Shown here: piece after piece, positions 43,978 to 53,434 of the stretch
How the letters are laid out: the number at the start of each line of letters is the position of its first letter
How positions within the stretch are numbered: the first letter of the stretch is position 1
Assembly: GCF_001894745.1 (NCBI RefSeq)
Contig: NZ_BBYF01000012.1
Coordinates: forward strand, 62,001-126,000
Origin: Paenibacillus sp. NAIST15-1
Lineage (GTDB): Bacteria; Bacillota; Bacilli; Paenibacillales; Paenibacillaceae
DNA length: 64,000 bases
Direction of reading: 5' to 3'
The notes under the pieces: generated by a model
Databases searched by the model: none
What the model saw: the letters and a program-made list of their open reading frames with translations, nothing else
What the model was told of the DNA's origin: nothing
Program-made: the position numbers and the translations under genes

Positions 43978-44823
43978 TTAGAATGCAGGTACGATCGAAC
44001 CTTGGTATTTATCTTCAATAAATTTCTTCACATCGTCAGACTGCAAAGCTGCAAGCAATTTCTTCACAGCATCACTATCCTTGTTATCCTCGCGAGCCGT
44101 CAAGATGTTCGCATACGGAGAATCCTTATCTTCAATGAACAACGCATCCTTCGTAGGATTCAAGTTCGCTTGCAGTGCATAGTTCGTATTGATAAGCGAG
44201 AAGTCAACTTCATCCAGCGTACGAGGCAGCATTGCAGCTTCCAGCTCTTTGAACTTCAAGTTCTTCGGATTCTCAGCAATGTCGTTAACCGTTGCTTCCA
44301 GACCTACGCCATCCTTCAACTTAATAATGCCCTGCTTCTCCAGCAAGAGCAGCGCACGTCCGCCATTTGTTGCATCGTTCGGAATCGATACCGTTGCGCC
44401 ATCTGCAATTTCACTAACCGACTTAATCTTCTTGGAGTAACCTCCGAAAGGCTCAACGTGAATATTGCCTACAGTTACAAGGTTGTATCCCTTCGTCTTC
44501 ACTTCATTGTCCAAGTACGGCTTATGTTGGAAGAAGTTCGCATCAAGCTGCTTCTCGTGTACTTGTACGTTCGGCTGAACATAATCCGTGAACTCCTTAA
44601 CTTCCAACTCAATCCCTTGCTCAGCCAGCTTCGGCTTGATATGATTCAGTATTTCTGCATGAGGCACCGGTGTTGCACCTACGACAAGCTTCACTTTTTC
44701 TGTGCCAGACTTGCCTGCCTCACCAGATGCGTTCGTGTTATCGCCTGCTGTATTTTTGTTGCCGCAAGCAGCGAGTACCGCTACGAGTGTAATAAGCGTT
44801 AATACAAAAGTCCACTTTTTCAT
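43978..44823 (-). CDS. metQ: Methionine ABC transporter substrate-binding lipoprotein
   Basis: NlpA/MetQ family lipoprotein of 281 residues. Signal peptide with lipobox LAAC (Cys about residue 19), then an Asn/Gly/Ser linker, VVGATPVPHAEIL, DANFFQHKPYL and SIPNDATNGGRALLLLEKQG, all family marks. It binds methionine outside the membrane. The ATG at 44823 has AAGGAG 11 nt upstream. Third gene of the metNIQ operon. Confidence 0.93.
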   Translation of the reverse strand: MKKWTFVLTLITLVAVLAACGNKNTAGDNTNASGEAGKSGTEKVKLVVGATPVPHAEILNHIKPKLAEQGIELEVKEFTDYVQPNVQVHEKQLDANFFQHKPYLDNEVKTKGYNLVTVGNIHVEPFGGYSKKIKSVSEIADGATVSIPNDATNGGRALLLLEKQGIIKLKDGVGLEATVNDIAENPKNLKFKELEAAMLPRTLDEVDFSLINTNYALQANLNPTKDALFIEDKDSPYANILTAREDNKDSDAVKKLLAALQSDDVKKFIEDKYQGSIVPAF

Positions 44824-45038
44824 GTCATTCACTACTCCTTCCAAGATCCCCATTTTAATTGATGAATATTTGTAAGTTGAAGCTCCTAAGAGCGTGCTTC
44901 CTATGCCTATTAGGTTTTGATTCAAATGATCATTTCATCCAACTCGTAACTGCCGATAATTCCAATTGAATTACTGGGATTATATCATATTTTGTGCTGC
45001 CGTCAACCATGAAATGACCGACTCAGCACAATATTTTT

Positions 45039-45704
45039 TTATTTTCTTGTATAGCGGCGAACAAATGCATCGCCAATCCATTGCAGCACCTGTACGAGTA
45101 TAACCATAATAACGATCGCCACGATCATCATTTCAATCTCATAGCGATGGTATCCGTAGCGAATCGCTAGGTCACCGAGACCGCCGCCGCCAATGAGACC
45201 TGACATCGCTGTATACGATACGAGCGTAACCGCCGTTATCGTCGTCCCTGCAATCAAGCCTGGCATCGCTTCGGGCAGCAGAACCTTATATACAATCTGC
45301 CAAGTGGATGCTCCCATTGCCTGTGCTGCCTCAATAACGCCCCGATCAACCTCACGCAATGACGTCTCCACGAGACGAGCGAAGAATGGTGCAGCCGCGA
45401 TAACGAGCGGCGGGATTGTTCCTTCTACACCGATAGATGTGCCTACTACAATTCGTGTAATCGGTATGATCGCAATCATTAGAATAACGAACGGTACTGA
45501 ACGCAGCACGTTCACAATGAATGACAAGATACTATATACGATCTTCCCAGCTCTGCTACCCGTACGCCCAGTTAAATACAAGAGCACGCCTAGCGGCAAG
45601 CCAACAAGGAAGGTGAATAGTACAGAGAACAGCATCATCTGCAATGTTTCTCCAGTAGCCGAAGACACATCGCTCCAATTGACAGTAGAGAAATCGAAAT
45701 TCAT
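45039..45704 (-). CDS. metI: Methionine ABC transporter permease
   Basis: A 221-residue membrane protein with five or six helices and the EAA-type loop REVDRGVIEAAQAMGAST. Start codon ATG at 45704 overlaps the metN stop (TGATG); GGAGGTG lies 8 nt upstream. Confidence 0.94.
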   Translation of the reverse strand: MNFDFSTVNWSDVSSATGETLQMMLFSVLFTFLVGLPLGVLLYLTGRTGSRAGKIVYSILSFIVNVLRSVPFVILMIAIIPITRIVVGTSIGVEGTIPPLVIAAAPFFARLVETSLREVDRGVIEAAQAMGASTWQIVYKVLLPEAMPGLIAGTTITAVTLVSYTAMSGLIGGGGLGDLAIRYGYHRYEIEMMIVAIVIMVILVQVLQWIGDAFVRRYTRK

Positions 45705-46729
45705 CACGCAATCACCTCCACTTCAAGACCCTGCGCCCGGAGAGAAGATAATGATTGCTCTACAGCACTTGTGTCGCCATCTAGACGAACGACCAATTGG
45801 CCGTAAGGAGTATCCTTCATCCGAGAGATCGTTCCCTGCAGTATTGCGAAGCTGACGCCCGCTTCCGTAAGGACACGATGCAGCACCGGCTCATACGTGA
45901 CATCACCCAAATAGTTGATCTTCACAACACGGGAATGCTCAGCAGCCTGGCTCTTGAATGCCGCCCAAGGCTGAATATCCGCATCGCTGCGCTCTTCAAG
46001 AATGAATTCGCGCGTTACCGGATGCTGAGGCTTCAAGAACACGTCTACAACCTTGCCTGCCTCAGCAATCTTCCCGCCATGAATAACGGCAACTTTGTCG
46101 CATATCGCTTGGATGACGTGCATCTCATGGGTGATTAGCACGATCGTAATTCCGAACTTGCGGTTAATATCGAGCAGCAGCTCCAAGATCGCATTCGTCG
46201 TCTGCGGATCTAGCGCCGAGGTTGCTTCATCACAGAGCAGCACCTTCGGATCATTCGCAAGCGCACGCGCAATCCCTACGCGCTGCTTTTGTCCACCGGA
46301 CAATTGAGCCGGGTATTTATGCTTGTGTTCTTCCAAACCAACAAGCCTAATCAACTCATTTACTTTCTTCTCTACTTTATCCTTGGATGTTCCCGCCAGG
46401 CGCATCGGAAATGCAATATTGTCATATACCGTTGCTGAACTGAGCAGGTTAAAATGCTGAAAAATCATCCCGATTTTGCGCCGCTGCTGCTGCAGCGCCG
46501 ACTTCGACAGCTTCGTTAAGTTAACGCCGTCTACCTCAACTATGCCTGCCGTAGGCCGCTCAAGCAGGTTAATGCTGCGCAGCAGCGTACTCTTCCCTGC
46601 ACCTGAATGGCCGATAATGCCATAAATCTCGCCAGATTCAACCGACAGACTCACATCATCCAGTGCCAGCAGCCCTTGCACCTTGCCGTTAGCACCATAT
46701 TGCTTACTTATATGTTCCAACCGAATCAA
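45704..46729 (-). CDS. metN: Methionine ABC transporter ATP-binding protein
   Basis: A 341-residue ATPase with Walker A GHSGAGKST, LSGGQKQRVGIARAL, DEATSALD and a C-terminal NIL domain (about residues 265-341) that senses methionine. The TTG at 46729 gives MIRLEHISKQY, the usual MetN N-terminus, with GGAAGGTGA 8 nt upstream; a GTG at 46741 is possible but sits against its Shine-Dalgarno. Expression is set by the SAM-I riboswitch upstream. Confidence 0.93.
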   Translation of the reverse strand: MIRLEHISKQYGANGKVQGLLALDDVSLSVESGEIYGIIGHSGAGKSTLLRSINLLERPTAGIVEVDGVNLTKLSKSALQQQRRKIGMIFQHFNLLSSATVYDNIAFPMRLAGTSKDKVEKKVNELIRLVGLEEHKHKYPAQLSGGQKQRVGIARALANDPKVLLCDEATSALDPQTTNAILELLLDINRKFGITIVLITHEMHVIQAICDKVAVIHGGKIAEAGKVVDVFLKPQHPVTREFILEERSDADIQPWAAFKSQAAEHSRVVKINYLGDVTYEPVLHRVLTEAGVSFAILQGTISRMKDTPYGQLVVRLDGDTSAVEQSLSSLRAQGLEVEVIA

Positions 46730-46892
46730 CGGAATCGTCACCTTCCTTCATGCTAGCTACATTCTAGAATAGATAGGCGCTACAGCCTTATCTTCATCTA
46801 TTCGTATGCTGTATCCTCTCAATAACTGTCGCCAAATATACCACATTGCCTTGGCTGCCTTCACTTCTCCATTTTGGGGCCGCTCGTTCATG

Positions 46893-46928
46893 CAAAAAGC
46901 CCCCTCTTGGCAGATGCCAAAAGGGGGC
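46893..46928 (-). terminator. Terminator of the SAM-I riboswitch
   Basis: Minus strand GCCCCCTTTTGGCA / TGCCAAGAGGGGGC stem followed by TTTTTG. It stops transcription of metNIQ when SAM is bound. Confidence 0.9.
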
Positions 46929-46979
46929 GAACGTTCGGTATTCTGTGAAGAAACCAGATGAAAAATCGACTCTCCCTTT

Positions 46980-47120
46980 CTTATCTGCCAGAACATTACG
47001 TTCTGAAGGAATTAGCACCATTGACATCTTGCAATCACATAACTTATTGTTATGCATCCGGGTTGCAAGATCGGTTGCCGGGCTTCGCAGGGCCTGTCCC
47101 TCCGCCACTCTTGATAAGAA
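46980..47120 (-). ncRNA. SAM-I (S-box) riboswitch aptamer
   Basis: The minus strand shows the S-box signature in order: CTTATCAAGAG, GGCGGAGGGACAGGCCC, GAAGCCCGGCAACC, a variable arm, GGTGCTAATTCC, and closing GATAAGA that pairs with the first CTTATC (P1). A terminator follows at 46893-46928 and the target is the methionine importer. Confidence 0.95.
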
Positions 47121-47142
47121 AACAGTTATGAAATTTAAATTG

Positions 47143-47171
47143 AGTATAATGCAGCGGGTGAAAGTTGTCAA
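47143..47171 (-). promoter_or_regulatory. SigA promoter of the metNIQ transcript
   Basis: TTGACA (47166-47171) and TATACT (47143-47148) with an ideal 17-bp spacer, just upstream of the riboswitch. Confidence 0.85.
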
Positions 47172-47198
47172 TTAACTTTTATTCCCTTTTCAATTCCA

Positions 47199-47894
47199 TT
47201 ACTTGACGGGAAGCAGTCGAAACACATGGATTAATGCACCACACACCATCTCCAGACCATGCTGCAAATCTGCCACATTGGCCTGAATATCCTCAAGCTT
47301 AATTTTGTCATTCAAGCTGCGATGCCGCTGCCATAAATCATCCTGCATTTCTGGGTTCATATGATGAATCTCCATATTGCGTCGCTTGCGCAGCCGCTGA
47401 AGCGCATCTTCATGCTGCTCCTTCAATGCCAGCAGGGCATGTTCCAATTCAGGATGCTGTCCCTTGAAGCGCAATTGGCGAAGCACCGTAAAGTAAGAGA
47501 AATGATGCTTCACCCTTTCGGTCTCCAAGGACAGCACTGTATTCAGCAGCGTTCCAAGCTTGTCCAAAATCGAGAACACGCGAATAAATCCATTTTTATA
47601 AAAATAGACGTACCGGTAATAATCATCCTGCTCCGATTCAGACATCTCGGCCTCATAATGCTTCGACACACGATCGGCGAACTTGTCAGACGCATATACG
47701 CTTTGTTCCAGTTCATCCAAGGAGGTCTTCAGTCCGACTGTCCATACTTCTATCTTGCGCCAGAAGTGATCGGGATCGCCTGTTCCCTCCATGCGACTGC
47801 GTATTGCTTCCAAATAATTGTCCATCCCCGCCATTGCATCCTTCAACGTTCCGCTGTCAACACGGGGCGGCTCCCCGAACAAGCTGCGCAGCAT
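47199..47894 (-). CDS. HEPN-domain protein (Cthe_2314 type)
   Basis: An all-helical 231-residue protein that resembles the HEPN family named after Cthe_2314. The segment RKRRNMEIHHMNPEMQ holds an R-x4-H motif like that of HEPN ribonucleases. No nucleotidyltransferase (MNT) antitoxin partner is next to it. The ATG at 47894 has GGGGGTG upstream; a GTG at 47903 overlaps the UbiD stop codon as GTGA. Translational coupling to the decarboxylase gene is clear, but no shared function is known. Confidence 0.7.
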   Translation of the reverse strand: MLRSLFGEPPRVDSGTLKDAMAGMDNYLEAIRSRMEGTGDPDHFWRKIEVWTVGLKTSLDELEQSVYASDKFADRVSKHYEAEMSESEQDDYYRYVYFYKNGFIRVFSILDKLGTLLNTVLSLETERVKHHFSYFTVLRQLRFKGQHPELEHALLALKEQHEDALQRLRKRRNMEIHHMNPEMQDDLWQRHRSLNDKIKLEDIQANVADLQHGLEMVCGALIHVFRLLPVK

Positions 47895-47899
47895 GGAAC

Positions 47900-49693
47900 T
47901 CACCCCCGCTTAAATCCGTTTGGGAAATAGTCTTTCCAACGGCGGTCGACCAATTCCACAATATCCTCACGCGGGAATAACTCATCTGGGTAGCCTGGCT
48001 TCATGCGGGCATCGATAACAATTGGCAATTTATACGAGAGATGGTGATTACGGACTTCCATTGCCGCGTATATATCTGATGCGGGGTTAAATCGCGTAAA
48101 TACCGTCCACAAGAACGACAACTGCGTATTGGCAACCTGAGCGTCGTCAACGAGGAAGACGAGCGGCCACTTCGTCTCTTGTGCAGCAAGACGATGTAGC
48201 AATCGTTCCGCCAGCTGTGGTTCTGCTTCATACGAAGCACCTGACATTGTCAAGCAGCCACGGCAAAATACAGCCACATCGTTAATCTCATCGATCGGGC
48301 CTTCTTCGTACACGCCAGGCAATTCACGGACTACATCGCCTACACCGAGCAATATCCCCTTGCTGCCATGGTTCAGCTTATGCCCCGTATAGTCAAGTGT
48401 GTCATGGGACGTATTATTAATCACATACAGATCCGTCTCTGGCTTGAAGCGCTCTAGCACCGCTTCCGTAAGCTCTGCAAAGTTCTCTAAGTCAACCGGC
48501 TGATCCGTCAACATCAAGAACTTCGTCAAGCTAAGCTGCCCTTCGCCAAGAATACGGAAGCCAGACAGAAGTGCCTCACGAGAATAGCTCTCACGTACAA
48601 CAGCTGCGGCAAGCGAGTGAACGCCTGTTTCTGGATATGGATGTACCTTGCGTACCGCCGGCATCACCATCGGGAACGCTGGCGACAACAATCTAACCAG
48701 GTACTCGCCCAAATAGTAGTCTTCCTGACGCGGCTTGCCCACGATTGTAGCTGGGTAGATTGCATTCTTGCGGTGGTACATGTGCTTCACATTCAGGAAC
48801 GGGAACTCATGCGCCCATGAGTAATAGCCGTAGTGGTCGCCAAATGGCCCTTCCATGCGGCGCTCATGTGGTGGAACGTACCCTTGGATAACGAATTCTG
48901 CTTCTGCTGGGATGCGATGTCCTTCGAATCCGCTATCTACCACTGGAAGACGCTCACCCATGACGAATGAGGCCATCAACAGCTCCGGGAGCTTCTCCGG
49001 CAGTGGAGCGATCGCAGCCGCAATCAGCGCTGGCGGCCCGCCCACGATAACGGATACCGGAAGCGCTTCATTGCGCAGCTCAGCCTCATGATGATGGAGG
49101 CCGCCTCCCTTTTGAATTTGCCAATGCACGCCTGTCGTGCTGTCATCGTAAATTTGAATTCGGTACATACCGAGATTGTGATCAGCGCTCTTCAGCTCCG
49201 GATGTTCGGTATAGACCAATGGAAGTGTAATAAATGGACCTCCGTCCAGCTGCCAGCTCGTCAATGCCGGCAAGCCCTGCATTGGCTTGTCTGTACGCTT
49301 CACCTGCATAATTGGAGCTTGGGAAGAAGATACATCCTTCATGCCAACCTTCATCAGGCTAAGGAGCTCTTTCACCGTCGAACGCTCTTGCCACAGCTTC
49401 TTCGGCGATGGAGGCATTAGACGGTTTACGGCCTCTACGCACTTATTCGCGAGCTGTTCAGGACGCGTTCCGAACGCCATATCTACCCGACGCATCGTAC
49501 CGAACAGGTTCGTCGTCACTGCAAAGGGGCTGCCCTTCACATTGGTGAATAGAAGCGCAGGACCTCCCTCTTCAATGACGCGCCGATGAATTTCTGCAAT
49601 TTCCAAATACGGATCAACTTCCGCTTCAATAACGACGAGGTCATTCTCACGCTTCAGCGTGTCGACAAAGTCGCGTATATTCGTAAATGACAA
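47900..49693 (-). CDS. mqnL: UbiD-family decarboxylase, probably menaquinone pathway (MqnL-like)
   Basis: A 597-residue prenyl-FMN-dependent decarboxylase. Family segments are TTGVHWQIQKGGGLHHHEAE, EGPFGDHYGYYS and the DAR-M near the C-terminus. Its length matches the long UbiD branch that decarboxylates 1,4-dihydroxy-6-naphthoate in the futalosine menaquinone route, and mqnE is present at 35619; so this assignment is likely but not certain. TTG start with AAGGAGG 8 nt upstream. A UbiX partner is not in the window. Confidence 0.82.
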   Translation of the reverse strand: MSFTNIRDFVDTLKRENDLVVIEAEVDPYLEIAEIHRRVIEEGGPALLFTNVKGSPFAVTTNLFGTMRRVDMAFGTRPEQLANKCVEAVNRLMPPSPKKLWQERSTVKELLSLMKVGMKDVSSSQAPIMQVKRTDKPMQGLPALTSWQLDGGPFITLPLVYTEHPELKSADHNLGMYRIQIYDDSTTGVHWQIQKGGGLHHHEAELRNEALPVSVIVGGPPALIAAAIAPLPEKLPELLMASFVMGERLPVVDSGFEGHRIPAEAEFVIQGYVPPHERRMEGPFGDHYGYYSWAHEFPFLNVKHMYHRKNAIYPATIVGKPRQEDYYLGEYLVRLLSPAFPMVMPAVRKVHPYPETGVHSLAAAVVRESYSREALLSGFRILGEGQLSLTKFLMLTDQPVDLENFAELTEAVLERFKPETDLYVINNTSHDTLDYTGHKLNHGSKGILLGVGDVVRELPGVYEEGPIDEINDVAVFCRGCLTMSGASYEAEPQLAERLLHRLAAQETKWPLVFLVDDAQVANTQLSFLWTVFTRFNPASDIYAAMEVRNHHLSYKLPIVIDARMKPGYPDELFPREDIVELVDRRWKDYFPNGFKRG

Positions 49694-49999
49694 CTACGAG
49701 CCCTCCTTGAAAAAAATAAGCATATCTGTGTTGCTGTACTTGAACAGTTACATGGATGCCGCAGGATGTCTGCAATAATTTGCGTTCACAAGCGGGCTTT
49801 GATGACAAACGAAAACTTCCTCTTCTGTAGTATAGCTGTTTTTTTGATGAACCTAAAGCCTGACCGAGCAGACAACTTACGACATTATTACGACATTGTA
49901 AGATAGCCGTAAGCCGATTACATGGTACGAGCAGAATGTCTACAGGTATAATGAGATCATCCAAGGGGACACATCATAAATAGTTGGAGGTAGAATGAT
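49694..49999. other. Intergenic region between the decarboxylase and a small ORF
   Basis: 306 bp without a gene. It includes a TATAAT at 49947-49952 facing the small ORF, with no good -35, and a short direct repeat TTACGACATT near 49880. Nothing else is recognised. Confidence 0.5.
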
Positions 50000-50134
50000 A
50001 TGAAAAACAACAATCAAGTTATCGTACGCAAGCCGTGGAATGTTCGCTGGTTGGCAGCAGCAAAGGCTGCCGCATCTATCGTATTGCTCGGTGCGCACTC
50101 GAATGAAACACAGCAAGTAAAGGAAGGCGCCTAA
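50000..50134 (+). CDS. 44-residue peptide of unknown function
   Basis: ATG at 50000 with GGAGG 9 nt upstream; ends TAA at 50134. The peptide has a basic N-terminus, a moderately hydrophobic Ala-rich centre (WLAAAKAAASIVLLGA) and a polar tail (HSNETQQVKEGA). This resembles a short signal-peptide-like or exported peptide, but no family is recognised. Followed by a bidirectional terminator. Confidence 0.55.
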   Translation: MKNNNQVIVRKPWNVRWLAAAKAAASIVLLGAHSNETQQVKEGA

Positions 50135-50157
50135 TCCAATGAATGTTTCTCAGAGAA

Positions 50158-50226
50158 AAAGAAGCAGCTCGCTTGCCTCTCGTTGACAATCTCCATTGTC
50201 CAACAGTAAGCGATCTGCTTCTTTAT
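50158..50226. terminator. Bidirectional terminator between the small ORF and ctaA
   Basis: Stem AAAGAAGCAG / CTGCTTCTTTA with inner CGCTT / AAGCG and TTGACAAT / ATTGTCCAA pairings; T-rich on both exits. Confidence 0.7.
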
Positions 50227-50310
50227 TTATAACCACTGTGTCCATTCTATAACTCAAACTCAATCTTCTTCGGTTCTTCTTACCACCATCACAGCCAAGA
50301 AAAACGATCC

Positions 50311-51246
50311 TTATTTTTGCCGCAGCTGCCAGACACGGATGCTCATATAACAGAGTACACTGAACAGTCCACAAATCAATACCGTATGTAATAAGCTTGC
50401 AAATAGGAATAAGTCAGGATTCGTGATCGTACTCGAAACGACCGCGCCGCTTGCAATCTGTGCTGCACATAGGATAAGCGCCCAAATGCCGCACAACTGA
50501 ATCTCGCGATTGTCCTTATGTTTGTGGTAAGCAAAATGTGACATAATCGCGATTACAACAAATAATAGTGCTGCTGCAACACGATGCATGAAGGCAATTC
50601 CTGTCCCACCCGACAGCTCCGGAATCAACTCCCCGTTGCACAGCGGCCAGCCCATGCATGCCCCTGAAGAGTCCGTGTGCCTAACAAATGCCCCTACGTA
50701 TATTACGATATACGTATATAGAAGTGTGAACCATACCCCATACCGAAATTCTGCACGAACGGAGTTTACAACAGATGTAGAATCGATGCCGCGTTCGTAG
50801 CGCCTTGCCACTACACTCATCATGAAGGAAGAAGCGAACGCCAGCAGCGAGAATCCGAAGTGAAGCGCCATAACAGGCGGAGACTGGGTAAAGACTACCG
50901 CAAGCGCTCCCATAATTGCTTGTATAATGGTAAATAATAAGGTGAGAGAAGAGTAATATAGAGCCTCACGATGATGCTTCGCATAGCGAAGAACGTAGAT
51001 GAACAAGGCCAGAACAAGCAATCCTACAACACCCGTCACAGATCGGTGAGAATATTCGATCATGGATTCGATCGTATATGCCGGAACAAACTTGCCATTG
51101 CATAGCGGCCAATCCGTGCCGCAGCCACTTCCGGAGCCTGTCTTCGTTACAAGCGCCCCGTTTAACACCACGATAAACATACCGATGCAAACCGCGTAAG
51201 ATAACCGCCTCAATATCCGGTAGATGTTCGCGTTCACTAGTTTCAC
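50311..51246 (-). CDS. ctaA: Heme A synthase
   Basis: COX15/CtaA membrane protein of 311 residues with about eight helices. Two repeats each carry a Cys pair and a PLCNG segment: GSGSGCGTDWPLCNGKFVP and SSGACMGWPLCNGELIP, plus His-containing helices (IEYSHRSVTGVVG, AFMHRVAAALLF). It converts heme O to heme A for aa3 oxidases. The start is uncertain: GTG at 51246 or GTG at 51237 (AGGTG upstream). Confidence 0.92.
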   Translation of the reverse strand: MKLVNANIYRILRRLSYAVCIGMFIVVLNGALVTKTGSGSGCGTDWPLCNGKFVPAYTIESMIEYSHRSVTGVVGLLVLALFIYVLRYAKHHREALYYSSLTLLFTIIQAIMGALAVVFTQSPPVMALHFGFSLLAFASSFMMSVVARRYERGIDSTSVVNSVRAEFRYGVWFTLLYTYIVIYVGAFVRHTDSSGACMGWPLCNGELIPELSGGTGIAFMHRVAAALLFVVIAIMSHFAYHKHKDNREIQLCGIWALILCAAQIASGAVVSSTITNPDLFLFASLLHTVLICGLFSVLCYMSIRVWQLRQK

Positions 51247-51472
51247 CTGACCCGTTGTTCAATTTTTTGCCATTACAAATTATGAAAACAGTTCCAATCG
51301 TCCTCCATTATACAAGATTTCCTAGCTGAGTGTACGGCTAAATTGTGACAAATATTACATCTTTCTTTTCTTAATCGATGCACCAAACCCCCTTACCTCA
51401 TGTACAAGATTAACTTCAGATAATATCGGCTTGCTTCGGCTGTACATCGTTCTGCACTCCCTTTCAAGGCAA

Positions 51473-51501
51473 TAAAAAAACCGCCCCACCAGCGGGACGG
51501 T
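51473..51501 (-). terminator. Intrinsic terminator of the thioredoxin-like gene
   Basis: Minus strand ACCGTCCCGCT / GGGGCGGT stem followed by TTTTTTTATT. Confidence 0.8.
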
Positions 51502-51533
51502 TCTCATATGTGCATCGAGTGACTATTCACTTA

Positions 51534-51872
51534 TTATACAGCTGCAGATACTGCAATAGCCCGATCAACGAACTGCTCGATTTCAGGACGAGTCTTGCGC
51601 AGCTTGTTGACGAAACGAATGGTTTCCTTGCCACCCTTGAAGGCTACGAAGCTTGGAATACCAAGAATGTGGTATTGCTGTGCAACATCAAGGAGCTTCT
51701 CCGAATCGATTTCAACGAACGTCACCTTACCTGCATAATTCGTCTCCAATTCAGGCATGAAAGGATCGATGAAGTGGCAATCTGGGCACCAGGATGTCTT
51801 AAATACCGCAACAACTGGCTCCTCTTGTGCAATGATCTCATTGAACCGCTCAACTGTTTCTATTCTTTCCAT
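51534..51872 (-). CDS. Thioredoxin family protein
   Basis: A 112-residue cytosolic thioredoxin-fold protein with the active site SWCPDCHF and cis-Pro loop LGIPSFVAF. The WCPDC site differs from the classical WCGPC in TrxA at 16685, so it is a specialised paralogue (YtpP-like). The ATG at 51872 has GGGAGTG 8 nt upstream. Confidence 0.85.
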   Translation of the reverse strand: MERIETVERFNEIIAQEEPVVAVFKTSWCPDCHFIDPFMPELETNYAGKVTFVEIDSEKLLDVAQQYHILGIPSFVAFKGGKETIRFVNKLRKTRPEIEQFVDRAIAVSAAV

Positions 51873-52098
51873 ACACGCTTCACTCCCTACTAAGTTCACA
51901 GAATCTAACATGGAACTTCTCTTATCCAACATCCAGCAGATGTATTCTGATACTTCTGCTTTCTTGAACTTATAACATTTGGAGAATGGAAAAGTCAAAC
52001 CCCACACATGAACGTCTACGGCTGTTTTTGGGCATACTATGAAGAAAATCAATGAAATCGGTCACGTATCGTCGTCTCGAAATGGAGGGGAACAATCG

Positions 52099-53370
52099 AT
52101 GCTGTCCAATCTGTCCAAGCGCATGCGCCACGCGATACAGCTGATGCGCCACTCGTTCGATACGGCATATAGTGTCGTCCGTTCAACTTGGAATGAACTT
52201 TATCAACAACTCTTACAATGGCGGGAACGCCCGTCGTTTGATTGGAATCGCGCCGCAGCGAAACGTGCGGAAGAGCAGGCCAGTCGACTGCTGAACGAGA
52301 AAGTACGTCAGCAAGGTACAGTCAGCAGCTTTCGAGAGCGAGGAGATACGGAATTCTCAGCAGAGGAATGGCGGATCATCCGGCAAATTCAAAGCTCTGT
52401 TCGTACAGCCAATCGCAACAACATTACACGCACTGCTGCCTATGCGCGAATCTATCAGTCTTATCCAGAGCTGCATTGGGCCCTGCTCGCGCATATGGTC
52501 TCACGAAATGGCGGCTGGAGTATGACTGATTTGCAGGGAGAATGGCTGCCCCGCATTATGAGTGCGAATCATAGATTATGGACCTACCGAGTGCTGGAAC
52601 GATCAAATGCACTCATATTCCATGATGCCTATCCGCAGCTGCTGCTGTATGCAGCCAGCCGCCGAGCCGGCAAAAGCCTGTTCCATCTGCTTCCTGCTTT
52701 TGGCGTATCTGCCTTCATGACCCCATTCTGGGACGGCTTCTGGGTACAGCAGACAAGTTCGCTGCTCACGACAGCACTTATTATTAACGAACAGAACGTC
52801 ATTGAAGGCAGAGTCATGCGCAATCCCACCTACCGGGCGCATGTGCTTAATGAATGGGATTTCCAATTGCATGGTTGGCTGCAGATGAATCAAGTCATTT
52901 TCCCGCTCGGTGTTCCATCTCCCCGAGAGGAAGAAGCGATTCCGCTCGTTGGGCTTAATTTAGAGAACTTTACTGACTTAGATGAACGCATAGCATTCGG
53001 AGAGAAGCTGTATGCGCTGTTGTTCCATACACCCCATATTTATAATCATGCTGTTCGTTTCATGCGCGCGGCCCCTCATACGGGATCGAGAGCAGACTAT
53101 TGGCCGCACCGCTTTGTGAAGCAGGCGATCCCGCCCGATCGAACCGAACTATCTGTTTCATACCGCGCCTATAGTCCGGCCTTGACTGATGTCTGGAAGG
53201 ACGAGCCGGCACGGCAAATTGAAGAAGGCGATTGGTTCATAGATGAACGAATGTATCGGCATCTCCAACCGATTTCAGCTCCGTTGCAGGCTGACATGAC
53301 CAGCTCTCATGATCGGTTGTGGCGGGAGACTGCCTCGCTCGCTGGGTTCATTCATCCGAGCAAGGGATAA
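52099..53370 (+). CDS. DUF2515 family protein
   Basis: A 423-residue cytosolic protein. Conserved-looking parts include NRNNITRTAAYARIYQSYPE, HMVSRNGGWSMTDLQG, ERSNALIFHDAYPQL and LFHTPHIYNHA. Belongs to the DUF2515 group found in spore-forming Bacillales; function unknown. TGGAGGGG lies 8 nt before the ATG at 52099. It is divergent from the thioredoxin-like gene. Confidence 0.75.
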   Translation: MLSNLSKRMRHAIQLMRHSFDTAYSVVRSTWNELYQQLLQWRERPSFDWNRAAAKRAEEQASRLLNEKVRQQGTVSSFRERGDTEFSAEEWRIIRQIQSSVRTANRNNITRTAAYARIYQSYPELHWALLAHMVSRNGGWSMTDLQGEWLPRIMSANHRLWTYRVLERSNALIFHDAYPQLLLYAASRRAGKSLFHLLPAFGVSAFMTPFWDGFWVQQTSSLLTTALIINEQNVIEGRVMRNPTYRAHVLNEWDFQLHGWLQMNQVIFPLGVPSPREEEAIPLVGLNLENFTDLDERIAFGEKLYALLFHTPHIYNHAVRFMRAAPHTGSRADYWPHRFVKQAIPPDRTELSVSYRAYSPALTDVWKDEPARQIEEGDWFIDERMYRHLQPISAPLQADMTSSHDRLWRETASLAGFIHPSKG

Positions 53371-53397
53371 CGAAGCAGATTTTATAGGATTGCAGTC

Positions 53398-53433
53398 AAA
53401 GAAGGACACTTACTGGAGAAGTGTCCTTCTTCA
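53398..53433. terminator. Bidirectional terminator
   Basis: Stem AAGAAGGACACTT / AAGTGTCCTTCTT between the convergent DUF2515 and AraC-type genes. Confidence 0.8.
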
Positions 53434-53434
53434 T

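Noticed and set aside
44002-44802. Long plus-strand open frame opposite metQ
   Set aside because: It is antisense to a clear lipoprotein gene, has no ribosome binding site and its translation looks random (Arg/Cys/Leu-rich).
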